A stretch of 64,000 nt of DNA from Streptomyces sp. HD (GCF_028369295.1 NZ_JAQMYP010000001.1:1-64000); one strand, 5' to 3'. Shown: positions 8,477-17,479, counted from the stretch's first letter. Notes: generated by a model not told the origin, from the sequence alone. Made by a program: numbers and translations.

Positions 8477-10027
8477 GTGATGAGGGGTGCGGTTGGATCA
8501 TGCTCGCGTGAGGTGCTTGTCGTGGGCTCGGGGTTCGGCGGGAGCGTCGCGGCACTGCGTCTGGCGGAGAAGGGCTACCGCGTCACGGTCGTCGAGGCCG
8601 GGCGCAGATGGCGGCCGGAGGACTTCGCCACATCCGCGTGGCAGGCACAGCACCTGCTGTGGGCGCCCCGGCTCGGCTGGCGCGGCATCGCACGCCTGCG
8701 GGTACGACGCCGGCTGGTCGCGCTGACGGGTGTCGGGGTGGGCGGCGGATCCCTCGTCTACGCGGGCGTCCACTACCGGCCCGACGGGGCCGTTTTCCGC
8801 GAGGCCTGCTGGGATCAGACCCTCGACTGGGAGAGGGAACTCGACCCGTTCTACGCACTGGCGGAACGGATACTGGGCACCACCCTCGTGCCCCGCCAGG
8901 CGGCAGGGGACGACGTCCTGCGCCGAACGGCCGCCGCACTCGGAATGCCCGGCGGCGTCCAGGCCACCCGTGTCGGCATCCACTTCGGCCCAGCCGGGCG
9001 TACCGTGCCGGACCCCTTCTTCGACGGCCGGGGCCCGGCACGGGCCGGCTGCACGGAGTGCGGCCGGTGCACACTGGGCTGCAGGGTCGGCGCGAAGAAC
9101 TCCCTGGACCACAACTACCTGTACCTCGCCCAGCGAGCCGGAGCCGAGATCCGGCCCCTGACCGAAGCCCGGAAACTGCTCCCGCAGCCGGACGGCACCT
9201 GGCACGTGCACACACGCCACGGCACCGGTATCACCCGGACCCGCACCGTACTGTCGGCGCATCAAGTCGTTCTCGCCGCCGGGGCCTGGGGCACCGCAGA
9301 GCTCCTGCACCGCTCCCGGCCGTACCTGCCACACCTGTCTCCCGCGCTGGGCACCCGCACCCGTACCAACCGGGAGGTGTTCGCCGCCGTGTCCGCCGAC
9401 GGCTTCGACGTCGGACCCGGTGTCGCGATCAGCTCCCTGTTGCGACCGCGCCCCGACCTCCTGGTCCAGCTGTGCCGACTCGGGCCCGGAAGCCATCCGG
9501 CCGCACTGCTCGCCCGGCCGGGCGGGGCTTCGTGGCGGGACTTCGGCCGGCGTACCGCCGTGCTCTTCGCCATGGAGCAGGGCGACTCCCACCTGACCAG
9601 CCGCTACCGCCGCGGGAGGCTGACGTTCCGTCCGGCAGGCCCACACCCCGAACCCGTGCGGCTGGCCGCCGCCGAGGCCGTCGCCCACCACTACGCCCTG
9701 CGCATCGGCGGCCGGGCCGCTCTGCTGTGGAACACCGTCCTACGGCTGCCGATCACCGCCCACCTGCTGGGCGGCTGCCCGATCGGCAGCGGGCCGGAGA
9801 CGAGCGTCGCCGACCTCTATCACCGTGTCCACGGCTACCCCGGCCTGCATGTCGTCGACGCCTCCGCCGTCCCCGGCAACCTCGGCGTTAACCCCGCACT
9901 CACCGTGACCGCGCTGGCCGAGCGCGCCTGCGCCACCTGGCCCGCCGCAGGCCGGCCGGACCAACGCCCCGCCCAGGGCGAGCCGTACCGGCGCGTACCG
10001 GACCCGACAACCGAGGCCGCCCCGTGA
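8477..10027 (+). CDS. GMC-family (cholesterol-oxidase-like) FAD oxidoreductase
   Basis: A 516-residue flavoprotein. An ADP-binding GxGxxG fold opens the protein: VLVVGSGFGGSVAALRLAEK, then VVEAG. The FAD-contacting motif LTGVGVGGGSLVYAGVHYRP follows, and a cysteine cluster CTECGRCTLGC precedes AKNSLDHNYLYLA, as in cholesterol-oxidase-like GMC enzymes. The C-terminal GMC signature is present (LGGCPIGSGP, VVDASAVPGNLGVNPALT). It would oxidise an alcohol, typically on a terpenoid or sterol, passing electrons to FAD and then O2 or another acceptor. The start is uncertain (GTG 8477 or ATG 8480) and the gap to the divergent P450 is short, so the two genes share a promoter region. Its stop overlaps a tiny ORF at 10024. 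Confidence 0.87.
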   Translation: MMRGAVGSCSREVLVVGSGFGGSVAALRLAEKGYRVTVVEAGRRWRPEDFATSAWQAQHLLWAPRLGWRGIARLRVRRRLVALTGVGVGGGSLVYAGVHYRPDGAVFREACWDQTLDWERELDPFYALAERILGTTLVPRQAAGDDVLRRTAAALGMPGGVQATRVGIHFGPAGRTVPDPFFDGRGPARAGCTECGRCTLGCRVGAKNSLDHNYLYLAQRAGAEIRPLTEARKLLPQPDGTWHVHTRHGTGITRTRTVLSAHQVVLAAGAWGTAELLHRSRPYLPHLSPALGTRTRTNREVFAAVSADGFDVGPGVAISSLLRPRPDLLVQLCRLGPGSHPAALLARPGGASWRDFGRRTAVLFAMEQGDSHLTSRYRRGRLTFRPAGPHPEPVRLAAAEAVAHHYALRIGGRAALLWNTVLRLPITAHLLGGCPIGSGPETSVADLYHRVHGYPGLHVVDASAVPGNLGVNPALTVTALAERACATWPAAGRPDQRPAQGEPYRRVPDPTTEAAP

Positions 10028-10176
10028 ACCGCACCCTCTTCACCGGCCTGGCCGTCAACCTGCCCGAGGGCCGCACGATCCTGATCCGTTCGTGTAAAGG
10101 CGAATGGAACGGCGGACACTACAGGGTCTGGAACGAGACCTGCGGTCCGTGGGAGGAAGGCGTAGGAGAGACGTGA
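10024..10176 (+). CDS. Small ORF translationally coupled to the GMC gene (possible truncated gene)
   Basis: A 50-codon frame whose GTG start overlaps the GMC stop codon in a GTGA arrangement, the usual sign of translational coupling in streptomycetes. It begins NRTLFTGLAVNLPEGRTILI and ends ETCGPWEEGVGET, and matches no family I recognise. A strong hairpin follows at 10198-10231 and IS remnants start at 10239. It could be a genuine small protein or the front of a gene truncated by rearrangement. Confidence 0.4.
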   Translation: MNRTLFTGLAVNLPEGRTILIRSCKGEWNGGHYRVWNETCGPWEEGVGET

Positions 10177-10197
10177 TGTAGACGGCCTGCCTTCAGC

Positions 10198-10231
10198 GTG
10201 CGCCCTTCCCGGCAGCTTGGGAGGGGCGCAC
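10198..10231 (+). terminator. Hairpin terminator after the GMC transcript
   Basis: GTGCGCCCTTCCC (10198-10210) pairs with GGGAGGGGCGCAC (10219-10231) across an 8-nt loop with one mismatched pair. It lies 22 nt after the coupled small ORF and before the IS remnant, where an operon end is expected. Confidence 0.65.
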
Positions 10232-10238
10232 GTTCTAA

Positions 10239-10409
10239 GGACTGTCTGGTGGATCAATAGGTTCTGTCCGGCGGATCATGGTCGGAGCCAGAGTCTGATC
10301 GCTGCGGTGGTGACGGTGCCGTGAAAGACGTAGGCCCTCTTGTCGTAGCGGGTGGCGACAGCCCGGGAGTTCTTGAGCCGGGGCCCGCTGGTCCTTCGGT
10401 TCCGGGATG
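10239..10409 (-). mobile_element. IS5-type transposase 3' end, internally deleted copy
   Basis: From 10260 the minus-strand complement carries the same terminal repeat (GGTTCTGTCCGGCGGATCATG on the plus strand) and the same transposase C-terminus (RLKNSRAVATRYDKRAYVFH) as the element at 12166-12718, but inverted. About 110 bp present in that copy is missing here: the stretch reading PEPKDQRA joins directly to the LKNSRA part. A second, diverged end-like sequence (GGACTGTCTGGTGGATCA) abuts it at 10239-10256. Together with the other copy it brackets the second P450 in inverted orientation. Confidence 0.75.
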
Positions 10410-10455
10410 GCAACGCCGGCACCGTCCCTGACAGTGGTGCCGCAAGAGACACGCG

Positions 10456-11811
10456 CTAGAGGCCGACCCCGGCTCGGGGGCGGACGGTCATCCGCAGGGT
10501 GCGCGGCCGTACGGTGAGCCGGGCGACCTGACGGATGACCTGGCCCTCGGCGAGTTCCAGCCGTACCGAACGCAGCATCGTCGCGAGCGCCGTGACCATC
10601 TCGGTGAGGGCAAAACGGTCCCCCATGCACTTGTGCTTGCCGTCCCCGAAGGGCACGAACGCGCCCGGCGGGGGCTCCTGAGCGGCGTCGGTCCACCGGT
10701 CCGGGTCGAAGGTGAGCGGGTCGGGGAAACGCTCGGGGTCGCGGTGCAGGGCGTGCTGGCAGTAGGCCAGCTCGGTGCCGGCGGGCAGCGTCCACTCGCC
10801 GAGCCGGGTCTCCTCGGTGGTGCGGCGGGTGACGAGCCAGCCGGGGTGGTGCAGCCGCAGGGTCTCGGTGATCACCCGGTTGAGGTACGGCAGCCGGATC
10901 ACGTCGTCGAAGGCGACCGGCCGTTCGCCGAGGACCTCGTCCAGCTCGGCCAGGACCCGGGCCTCGATGCCGGGGTTGCGGGCGAGCTCGTACAGGGTCC
11001 AGGACAGCAAGGACGCGGTCGTCTCGGTGCCCGCCACGGCCAGGAGGAAGATCTCGGAGCAGATCTGATGCCCGGTCAGCGGCTCGCCGGTCTCCTCGTC
11101 GATGGCGCGCAGCAGCATGGAGAGCATGTCCCCGGTGTCGTGCCCGGAGGCATGCAGTTCGTCGACGGCGGTGTTGATGGTGGCGCGCACCCTGGCCCGG
11201 GCCTGGTCGAAGCGGCGGTTGAAGGGCAGCGGCAGGCGCTCGGCCCAGTCGGGCAGCATCATGCGCAGACCGACGCCGCTCATCACCACCGACACGTCGT
11301 TGCGCAGTTGGCGGAAGACGGCGTCATCAAGGCTACCGGCGAGCACCGTCTTGGCCAGCATGTCGAGACTGAGCCCGATCATCGCCTCGTGTACGTCGAG
11401 GGGCCGGCCGCGCTCCCAGGCGGCGACGGTGGCCGTCACCTCGGCGCGCATGAGGTCGACGTACCGGCTGATCTCGGTGTGGGCGAACGCGGGTTGAAGC
11501 TGGCGGCGTCTGCGTACGTGGTTGCGGCCGGTGGCGGTGACGACGCTGTCGCCCAGCAGCTGGCCCAGCTTGTCGTAGAGCCGGCCCTTGTCGAGGCTGG
11601 GTCCCAGGGTCTTGAGCATCTGGTGGATCAGGGCCGGGTCCTGGACCACGATCGTGCGCGTCCCGGGTTGCAGGACGATCTCGACGAGTGGTTCCCGTGT
11701 CTCGCGCAGCGAGTCGATGAAGCCGAGGTTGTCGCGCATCTTCAGCGCGTGGCCGATGAGCGGAAACGAACCTGCGGCTCGGGGTATGGGGGGAGGCGCA
11801 GTGGACGTCAC
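10456..11811 (-). CDS. Cytochrome P450 (terpenoid-oxygenase type)
   Basis: A 451-residue P450 with a full set of canonical motifs: I-helix LLAVAGTETTASLLSW, ExxR in ITETLRLHHPG, and haem loop FGDGKHKCMGDRFA with the cysteine ligand. The N-terminus (IPRAAGSFPLIGHALKM) and overall pattern resemble actinobacterial pentalenene-oxygenase-like P450s, which oxidise cyclised terpenes. Start is GTG 11811 with AAGGGA upstream. It is flanked by inverted IS5-type remnants, so it may have been moved relative to the rest of the terpenoid set. Its redox partner is not in the window. Confidence 0.9.
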   Translation of the reverse strand: MTSTAPPPIPRAAGSFPLIGHALKMRDNLGFIDSLRETREPLVEIVLQPGTRTIVVQDPALIHQMLKTLGPSLDKGRLYDKLGQLLGDSVVTATGRNHVRRRRQLQPAFAHTEISRYVDLMRAEVTATVAAWERGRPLDVHEAMIGLSLDMLAKTVLAGSLDDAVFRQLRNDVSVVMSGVGLRMMLPDWAERLPLPFNRRFDQARARVRATINTAVDELHASGHDTGDMLSMLLRAIDEETGEPLTGHQICSEIFLLAVAGTETTASLLSWTLYELARNPGIEARVLAELDEVLGERPVAFDDVIRLPYLNRVITETLRLHHPGWLVTRRTTEETRLGEWTLPAGTELAYCQHALHRDPERFPDPLTFDPDRWTDAAQEPPPGAFVPFGDGKHKCMGDRFALTEMVTALATMLRSVRLELAEGQVIRQVARLTVRPRTLRMTVRPRAGVGL

Positions 11812-11915
11812 GGGTCATCCCTTCACGGCAGTCATGGGCGCCCCTATGACTTCCCTGATCCTTCGCCAGTGCAATCCTGTCATGAACGTGTCCTGCGCCA
11901 CGTGGGACAAGCTGA

Positions 11916-12165
11916 TTGGCCACCTGCGGCGCCGGGCACCAGTGCGGTCACCCCAGCGAACTGCTCCGGCTCCTCATTCCTCACCGGCCAGCCGTAGCCG
12001 TCGGCGTCGCGGCCGCGTCCTTCAAGAACGCGCGCTCCCTGCTCACCAGCGCCCAGGCCGTCTTGGACGCGCACCAGCCCCGCAAGCCTGCAGCAGCAGC
12101 GGACGACGCGATAGCCTCGGCCCGCCAGACCAATGCCTCGAAGTTCCGCGGCCCGTACGTCGCCT
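11916..12165 (+). pseudogene. Fragment of an unrecognised gene interrupted by an IS element
   Basis: An open frame from an ATG at 11916 (MATCGAGHQCGHPSELLRLL, then SFKNARSLLTSAQAVLDAHQ, and KFRGPYVAW) runs straight into the left terminal repeat of the IS-like element at 12166. The stretch has protein-like composition but matches no family I know. Both its true beginning and its end appear lost. Low confidence that it was ever a gene. Confidence 0.3.
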
Positions 12166-12718
12166 GGTTCTGTCCGCCGGATCATGTGACTGTCAGGTCG
12201 CAGGCTCCTTGCCCTCGGTGCGGGGCGGGGTGCTCTGACGAACGCAGAGTGGCTGCGGCTTGGCTGGAGGCCGCATCTGTCCGCGCCGGGGGAGTGCGGC
12301 GGCCGGTGGAACGACCATCGGCCGGTGATCAACGGGATCCTGTTCCGGGTTCGCACCGCATTCGCGTTCTCCGCCTCCAGGGCGGACACCCGCGCACGCG
12401 ACCCAACCACCCCAGCGGCGACAAGGCAGCTCCCGCAGAAACCGCCACTACCTGCGAAGACGCCGGATCAAGCACACCATCCCGGAACCGAAGGACCAGC
12501 GGGCGCACCGTAACCGGGCGGCAGCAAGGGCGGCCGACCCGCCGGCTTCGACAACGAGATCTACAAACGCCGCAATGAGGTCGAACGGACCATCAACCGG
12601 CTCAAGAACTCCCGGGCTGTCGCCACCCGTTTCGACAAGAGGGCCTACGTCTTTCACGGCACCGTCACCACCGCAGCGATCAGACTCTGGCTCCGACCAT
12701 GATCCGCCGGACAGAACC
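12166..12718 (+). mobile_element. Internally deleted IS5-type element with intact terminal repeats
   Basis: A 553-bp element bounded by 21-bp terminal inverted repeats, GGTTCTGTCCGCCGGATCATG at 12166-12186 and its inverted partner at 12698-12718, matching at 20 of 21 positions. Inside are pieces of an IS5-family DDE transposase: an N-terminal stretch (RWNDHRPVINGILFRVRT) and a C-terminal stretch (IPEPKDQRAHRNR, NEVERTINRLKNSRAVATRF, AYVFHGTVTTAAIRLWLRP). The central catalytic part is missing, so the copy is non-autonomous. Its right end supplies the last base of the stop codon of the serine hydrolase gene at 12718. Confidence 0.82.
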
Positions 12719-14370
12719 TAGTCGTTCCTCGTGAAGGTGCCGAGACCGCTCGTGTCGAGGTTCTCGACCCGGACCTTGTCGGCGCGTCCGTCGGACCCGA
12801 CGGTGAAGGTCACGCCGGACAGATCGGTGGCCAGTTCGCCGGTGGTGCGGTAGCTGAAGGTGTCACCGTCGTAGTGGTGCAAGGCGAACCGTTGCTTCTT
12901 GGGCCCGAGTTGCATGGTGAGTTCGCCCCCCGGGGCGCTGACGGTCATCGGGCCGTAGTACTCGTTGGCGTACGTTCCGGTGTAGGCGCTGTTCGCCTTG
13001 GCGGGTGCGGGCGAGGCCGGAGGCTTGCTGTAGTCGACCTCAGAGTGTTCCCCCTGCAGGGTTGCCTTGAAGATCGGCCCGAGGAACGCCAGCCAGTCGA
13101 CGGTCGGCCCGCCCGTCTGCACGGTGTCGAGGAACGTGGAGGCGATCGCCTCGGGGATACCAAGAGGCTCGCCGTTGGTCAGGACGACGATGCCGAGATT
13201 CTCCGAGGGCAGCAGTGCGACGTTGGTGGCCGCCCCCAGCGCGAAGCCGCCGGAGTGGCCGAGCTTCAGCCTGCCCTGATCGTCGTAGCTCACGTTCCAG
13301 CCGAGCCCGTAGAACCCGGCCCTGCCCGCAGGCCCGTGCGGCGGCTCGGAGACCATGCGCGGCAGGTGGGTCTGCTCCAACGCTTCGGCGTCGACGACTT
13401 GCCGCCCCTCGAATTTGCCGTTGCCCAGTTGCAGGCGCAGCCACTTCGTCATGTCCTGGGCCGTGGAGCTGGCCCCACCCGCCGGGCTCTGGGCGTCCGG
13501 GTTGCGCACGTGCTCGGCACGCCAGGTGTTCCCGGTCTTCACGTGCAAGTCAGCCTTGTTGTTCGCCTTCTCGTAGTCGGCGAAGGAAGAGCTGGTGGAG
13601 TCCATGCCGAGCGGCCGGTACAGCTTCTCGGCGGACAGTTTCTCCCAGCTGGTCCCCGCTGCTCGCGCGGCGGCGACGGCAGCTTCGGTCAGCCCGAAGT
13701 TGGTGTACGCGTAGTGGGCGCGGAAGGGATCCAACGGTTCGTAGCGGAGGTGGTCCAGGATGTACGAGCGGTCGTAGCCGAGGTCCTCCAGGAGGTCTCC
13801 GGCGTGGTCGGGCAGTCCGCTGCGATGCGAGAACAGGTCGGCCAGCGTGACATGGCGGGAGACCCATGGATCCTTCAGCCTGAAGCCGGGGGTGTGGTCG
13901 ACGACCGGGTCGTCCCAGCCGACGGTCTCCTCGCCCACGGCCGCGGCGACCACGGTGGACGCAACGGGCTTGGAGACCGAGGCGAGCTGGAAGACGGTGT
14001 CCGGTTCGATCCGGTCCTTGGTGCCGACCGTCCGCACGCCGAACCCCTTCAGATACAGCACCTTGTCGTCGTGCACCACACCCACGGCGACTCCGGGCAC
14101 ACCGGTGCGGCGCATGGCGTCCCCTACGACGTCGTCCAGCTTGCCCACCGCGGTCTCGACCTCGGCCCGGCTGAGCTGTGCCGGTGGCTGGGCGGGTGGG
14201 ACGGTGGGCAGCGGCGATGTCCCGACGGCCGCACGGCCGGCGGCGGTGGCGGCCGTGGTGTCGGCATCGGACCCGGTACAGCCGACGGCCAGCGCTGCTA
14301 TCAGGCCCAGTACCGCGGCGGAACGGAGGGGGCGGGGGCATGCGCTGTCGAGTCGGGACATGCCTTCCAT
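12718..14370 (-). CDS. Serine hydrolase of the beta-lactamase/PBP4* fold, lipoprotein
   Basis: A 550-residue exported protein. The N-terminus has a hydrophobic signal ending in the lipobox LAVGC, so it is probably lipid-anchored on the outer face of the membrane. The beta-lactamase class C/esterase fold shows the nucleophile motif SVSK (within FQLASVSKPVAS), the YxN element as YTNFG, and the HxG element as GHSGG. A C-terminal DUF3471-like lipocalin-type domain follows. These enzymes act as D-aminopeptidases, esterases or transpeptidase relatives; the substrate is unknown. ATG 14370 is preceded by GGTGGGA. The TAG stop is completed by the terminal base of the adjacent IS element, so the native C-terminus may have been slightly altered. 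Confidence 0.85.
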   Translation of the reverse strand: MEGMSRLDSACPRPLRSAAVLGLIAALAVGCTGSDADTTAATAAGRAAVGTSPLPTVPPAQPPAQLSRAEVETAVGKLDDVVGDAMRRTGVPGVAVGVVHDDKVLYLKGFGVRTVGTKDRIEPDTVFQLASVSKPVASTVVAAAVGEETVGWDDPVVDHTPGFRLKDPWVSRHVTLADLFSHRSGLPDHAGDLLEDLGYDRSYILDHLRYEPLDPFRAHYAYTNFGLTEAAVAAARAAGTSWEKLSAEKLYRPLGMDSTSSSFADYEKANNKADLHVKTGNTWRAEHVRNPDAQSPAGGASSTAQDMTKWLRLQLGNGKFEGRQVVDAEALEQTHLPRMVSEPPHGPAGRAGFYGLGWNVSYDDQGRLKLGHSGGFALGAATNVALLPSENLGIVVLTNGEPLGIPEAIASTFLDTVQTGGPTVDWLAFLGPIFKATLQGEHSEVDYSKPPASPAPAKANSAYTGTYANEYYGPMTVSAPGGELTMQLGPKKQRFALHHYDGDTFSYRTTGELATDLSGVTFTVGSDGRADKVRVENLDTSGLGTFTRND

Positions 14371-14489
14371 GGAAATCCCACCCCGGCACCTGTCCCGCCG
14401 TGGCAGGCCGTTCGGGGGATCCGGTGTGCGCCGTCATGCTCGCCCGGTCAGGCCCGAGGCTTCGGCCTGACGGGGTCCTGTGGGTGGAG

Positions 14490-15575
14490 GCGACGCCGAC
14501 CAGGGCGGCGTAATCGCCGTAGGAGCCGCCGAAGACCGCGACGCGGTCCGCGTATCCCTCCTCGACGGCCCAGTCGACGGCCCAGTCGACGGCGTCGACG
14601 AGATCGTCGTGCATCTTCCCGGCCGGCTCCCCGATGCCGGCCTTGAGGAACACCTTGCCGTGACCGGTCGAGCCGCGGAAGTTGACCTGGAGCACCGCGT
14701 AGCCATGGTTGGCCAGCAGCTGCACCACGGGGTGGCAACCCCAGCTGTCGCGGTGCCAGGGGCCGCCGTGCACCAGCAGCACCATGGCAGCCCGGCAGGC
14801 TCCACCCCGACGGGCAGCGTCAGGTAGGAGGGGAGGGCCAGGCCGTCGCGTGCGGGGATCGTGACCGGGGTCATCGGTGCGAGGGATTTGGGGTCCAGGA
14901 GCGGAAACGACCGGAACAACAGACGGCTGTCGCCCGTGGAGTGGTCGTAGTAGTAGGTGACGCCGAGGTCGCGGTCGTGGGCGCAACCGGCTACCCAGCG
15001 CTGCCCGCTATCGTCCGACGACACGGCGGCCAGGTCGCCGTCGGACAGCTTCTCCAGGTTGTCCAGCACCGCGGCGAAGTACGGGTCCAGCGGGTGGATC
15101 ACCTGCCGCTCGCCGAGGTAGCGCACGCCGAGCAGTCCGCCTGAACGCCGGTGGCAGATCAGCGGCGACGGCAGCGTGGGGAAGACGGTGGAACGCGGGT
15201 CGATGTCGAGGACCGGGTGGCTGTCGACCTCGGCCTCCTCGCCGGTGGCAAGATCGAGCCGGACCAGCCGGGTCCGGTCGGTGTCCCGGCTGGAGCCCGG
15301 CCATACGCCGGGACCGTCGGGGGTGAGCAGGGTGTGGGCGTACAGGTCTCCGTCGCGCGTGTACAGCCGGCCGGCGACCTGACCGAGGTTCTCCGCCAGC
15401 ATCGTCAACCCGGCCGTGGCGATGTCAAGTTCGTAGGGGTCGAATTCGGCGGGATTCCTGCGGTTCAGATCGCCGGGACTTGTCCATGGCGACGGTGATT
15501 TCGAAATATGCCATGGCCCGGCTGTTGGATTCCCGTGCCTGATCCCGGTAAGGGTGCAGGAGTTATGGAGCCATA
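14490..15575 (-). pseudogene. S9 prolyl-oligopeptidase, truncated and frameshifted
   Basis: The minus strand encodes the propeller part (AEFDPYELDIATAGLTMLAE, later LLFRSFPLLDPKSLAPMTPV) up to TLPVGVEPAGLP. One base is missing near 14786, and the catalytic domain continues in another frame: MVLLVHGGPWHRDSWGCHP, NFRGSTGHGKVF, FGGSYGDYAALVG. The GxSxG nucleophile motif is retained, but the Asp/His end of the catalytic domain and the N-terminal part of the propeller are absent. It is therefore not functional as written. No ATG start fits the family N-terminus. It lies between the serine hydrolase and other gene fragments. Confidence 0.82.
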
Positions 15576-15582
15576 ACCACTG

Positions 15583-15864
15583 TCAATCACCCGTGCTTTC
15601 AGCACCCTGTTCGGTGAGAGCGGCGACGAAGTCCTCCAAGTCGGCCGCGAGAGGCGTGCCGTTGTCCCAGACGGCCTCGTAGGTGATCTCGACGGGGGTC
15701 CCGGACCGGACGAGGGGCCGGGAGGTGCCGTGGTCGTGTGTGATCTTGGACTGCGGCAGCAGCGCGGCACCCACGCCCATCCGCGCCCACTCGTCCAGCA
15801 CGCGGTAGTTGGAGGCTTCGCCGGGGTAGGTGCGCAGTGCCAGGTCGTGGCTGGCGTCGACCTC
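15583..15864 (-). pseudogene. LysR-family regulator, C-terminal fragment
   Basis: About 93 residues of a LysR substrate-binding domain end at a stop at 15583: HDLALRTYPGEASNYRVLDE, then MGVGAALLPQSKI. The helix-turn-helix and the first effector subdomain are missing. The fragment starts exactly at a GC-rich hairpin-like sequence at 15864-15895 of a kind common between streptomycete genes, on the other side of which an unrelated MFS fragment begins on the opposite strand. An accidental ATG at 15870 exists but this is not a natural protein start. Confidence 0.78.
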
Positions 15865-15885
15865 CCCCACGCTCGGCTTCGCTCG

Positions 15886-16259
15886 CGCGCGGGGACCCTC
15901 CTCGGCCGTATGCGGATCGCCGTCGCCTCCGGACTGACCCTCCTGGCCGCCGGCATCCTCGCCGCGACCGCGCCGGGTGACTCCGTCGCCCTCCTCGCGG
16001 CCGCGCTGGCCCTGTTGGGCCTGGGCTGGAACTTCGGCCTCGTCTCCGGTACCGCGATGATCACCGACGCCGTGCAGCTGGCCACCCGCGCCAAGACCCA
16101 GGGCATGGTCGACGTCTCCATCGCCATGGCCGGCGCCACCGGCGGCCTCGCCTCCGGCCTCGTCGTCTCCACCGCCGGGTACCCCGTCCTCGCCCTCACC
16201 GGCGGCATCCCGCCCTGGCCGTCGTACCCGCCATCGCCGCCACCGCGAGCAGCCCGTGA
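15886..16259 (+). pseudogene. MFS transporter, C-terminal fragment with frameshift
   Basis: The plus strand reads MRIAVASGLTLLAAGILAAT, LGLGWNFGLVSGTAMITDAV and KTQGMVDVSIAMAGATGGLA, the last transmembrane helices of a major-facilitator transporter. Near 16210 one base is gained; after the shift ALAVVPAIAATASSP follows and the natural stop is at 16257-16259. The first two thirds of the gene are absent. The 138 bp up to the carbonic anhydrase hold nothing I can support. Confidence 0.78.
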
Positions 16260-16397
16260 GCCCGGTGTCAGGGGAGATCCGGGTTTGCCGTCCGGTTCAG
16301 GACGACGGCGATCGCACCTCCCGTGCCAATCCACCCCGCGGCCCGGCGTACGGTTCGCCGCCCAACGCGGTCACCCGCGCCTTCGGGCCGATGACGA

Positions 16398-17072
16398 TCA
16401 CCGGCTGTTCGCAGCCGGGGCGGTGTCGGGGCGCCGGGCAGGGGCCGCGGGCAGATCCAGGCCGCGGGAGGTCAGCGGTCGGGCGCTGCCGTCGGCCAGG
16501 CGGTAGGACAGGCCCACCACGGCGGTGCGTCCGGAGGCGACCTGGTCGGCCAGTTCCCGGGAGCGGTCCATGAGGAAGTCGACCGTGTGCCGGACGTGGG
16601 TGGCGATGAAGTCGTCGTCCTCGCTCACGCCGGCGGCATGAGCGGCCAGCACACTGGGCGTCACGCGCTCCATCACGTCCCGCAGGTACCCAGGGGCGGT
16701 CCTGCCGTCCGCCACCGCGGCACGGGTCGCCGCGACCGCACCGCAGGCGTCGTGGCCGAGGACCACGACCAGCGGGCAGCCCAGCACGCTCACCCCGTAC
16801 TCGATGCTGCCCAGGACCTCCGGCCCCGCCGCGTGCCCGGCGGTGCGGACGACGAACAGGTCCCCGAGCCCCTGGTCGAAGATGATCTCGGCGGCCAGCC
16901 GGGAGTCGGAGCAGCCGAGCAGCACGGCGAACGGCCGCTGTGCGGAGGCCAGGTCGGCACGGCGGGCGGCGTCCTGGTTGGGGTGCAGGGGCGTGCCGGC
17001 GGCGAAGCGGCGGTTGCCGGCCAGGAGCAGGTCGAAGGCTCTACGCGGGGTGGAAGGGGCGGCGTCACTCAT
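16398..17072 (-). CDS. Beta-class carbonic anhydrase
   Basis: A 224-residue zinc enzyme for reversible hydration of CO2 to bicarbonate in the cytosol. The zinc and catalytic motifs are visible: CSDSR (Cys, Asp-Arg dyad) and HDACGA (His, Cys). The N-terminal armlet FDLLLAGNRRFAAG is typical, and the length fits the class. The ATG at 17072 begins the conserved protein (MSDAAPSTPRRAFDL); the frame remains open upstream but without homology. It is the only intact gene in a stretch of gene remnants. A SulP-type anion transporter is encoded about 2.6 kb away and could supply bicarbonate, but the two are not in one operon. Confidence 0.92.
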   Translation of the reverse strand: MSDAAPSTPRRAFDLLLAGNRRFAAGTPLHPNQDAARRADLASAQRPFAVLLGCSDSRLAAEIIFDQGLGDLFVVRTAGHAAGPEVLGSIEYGVSVLGCPLVVVLGHDACGAVAATRAAVADGRTAPGYLRDVMERVTPSVLAAHAAGVSEDDDFIATHVRHTVDFLMDRSRELADQVASGRTAVVGLSYRLADGSARPLTSRGLDLPAAPARRPDTAPAANSR

Positions 17073-17194
17073 GGTGCCGAAGGGTACGACCGGAGCCGCT
17101 CGCAGATGCGGGCGGGTGCTTGCTGCGGGCGCGTCGGGTATCGAGTGGTCGCGGTCAGGCGGTGGGACGTGGCGCCGTCCACCTCGCGCGGCGG

Positions 17195-17386
17195 TCACCC
17201 CGGGAGGGGCCGTGGGTGGACGACCTGCTTCATCACGATGGTCGAGTCGAGACCGCGGACCCCCGGCAGATGGATGAGCACGGACTAGTAGAGGCGCTGC
17301 TACGACGGCAGGTCGGCGCTGACCACACGGATCAGGCAGTCCGGTTCGCCGAACAGCCTCTGCTCGAAGCCGTAGCGTGTGGATCA
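17195..17386 (-). pseudogene. Lrp/AsnC-family regulator, C-terminal remnant with two amber stops
   Basis: The minus strand reads RYGFEQRLFGEPDCLIRVVS, ADLPS, then TAG, QRLY, TAG, SVLIHLPGVRGLDSTIVMKQ and VVHPRPLPG before its own TGA at 17195. The pattern (GxxD, a central beta-alpha-beta, then VMKxVVxPRPLP) is the ligand-binding RAM domain of Lrp/AsnC proteins. The two in-frame TAG codons and the absence of a DNA-binding domain show that it is dead. Confidence 0.75.
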
Positions 17387-17479
17387 ACACCCGTGACGGA
17401 CCTCAGGGCGAGCCGTTCGTACTGTGCTCCTGGCGGGGCCCCCGACGGCGGGTTCGCCCTACGAGTGCACCACCGGCGC

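Noticed and set aside
12874..14646. 590-codon plus-strand frame over the serine hydrolase
   Set aside because: Antisense shadow; the minus strand encodes SxxK, YxN and HSGG motifs.
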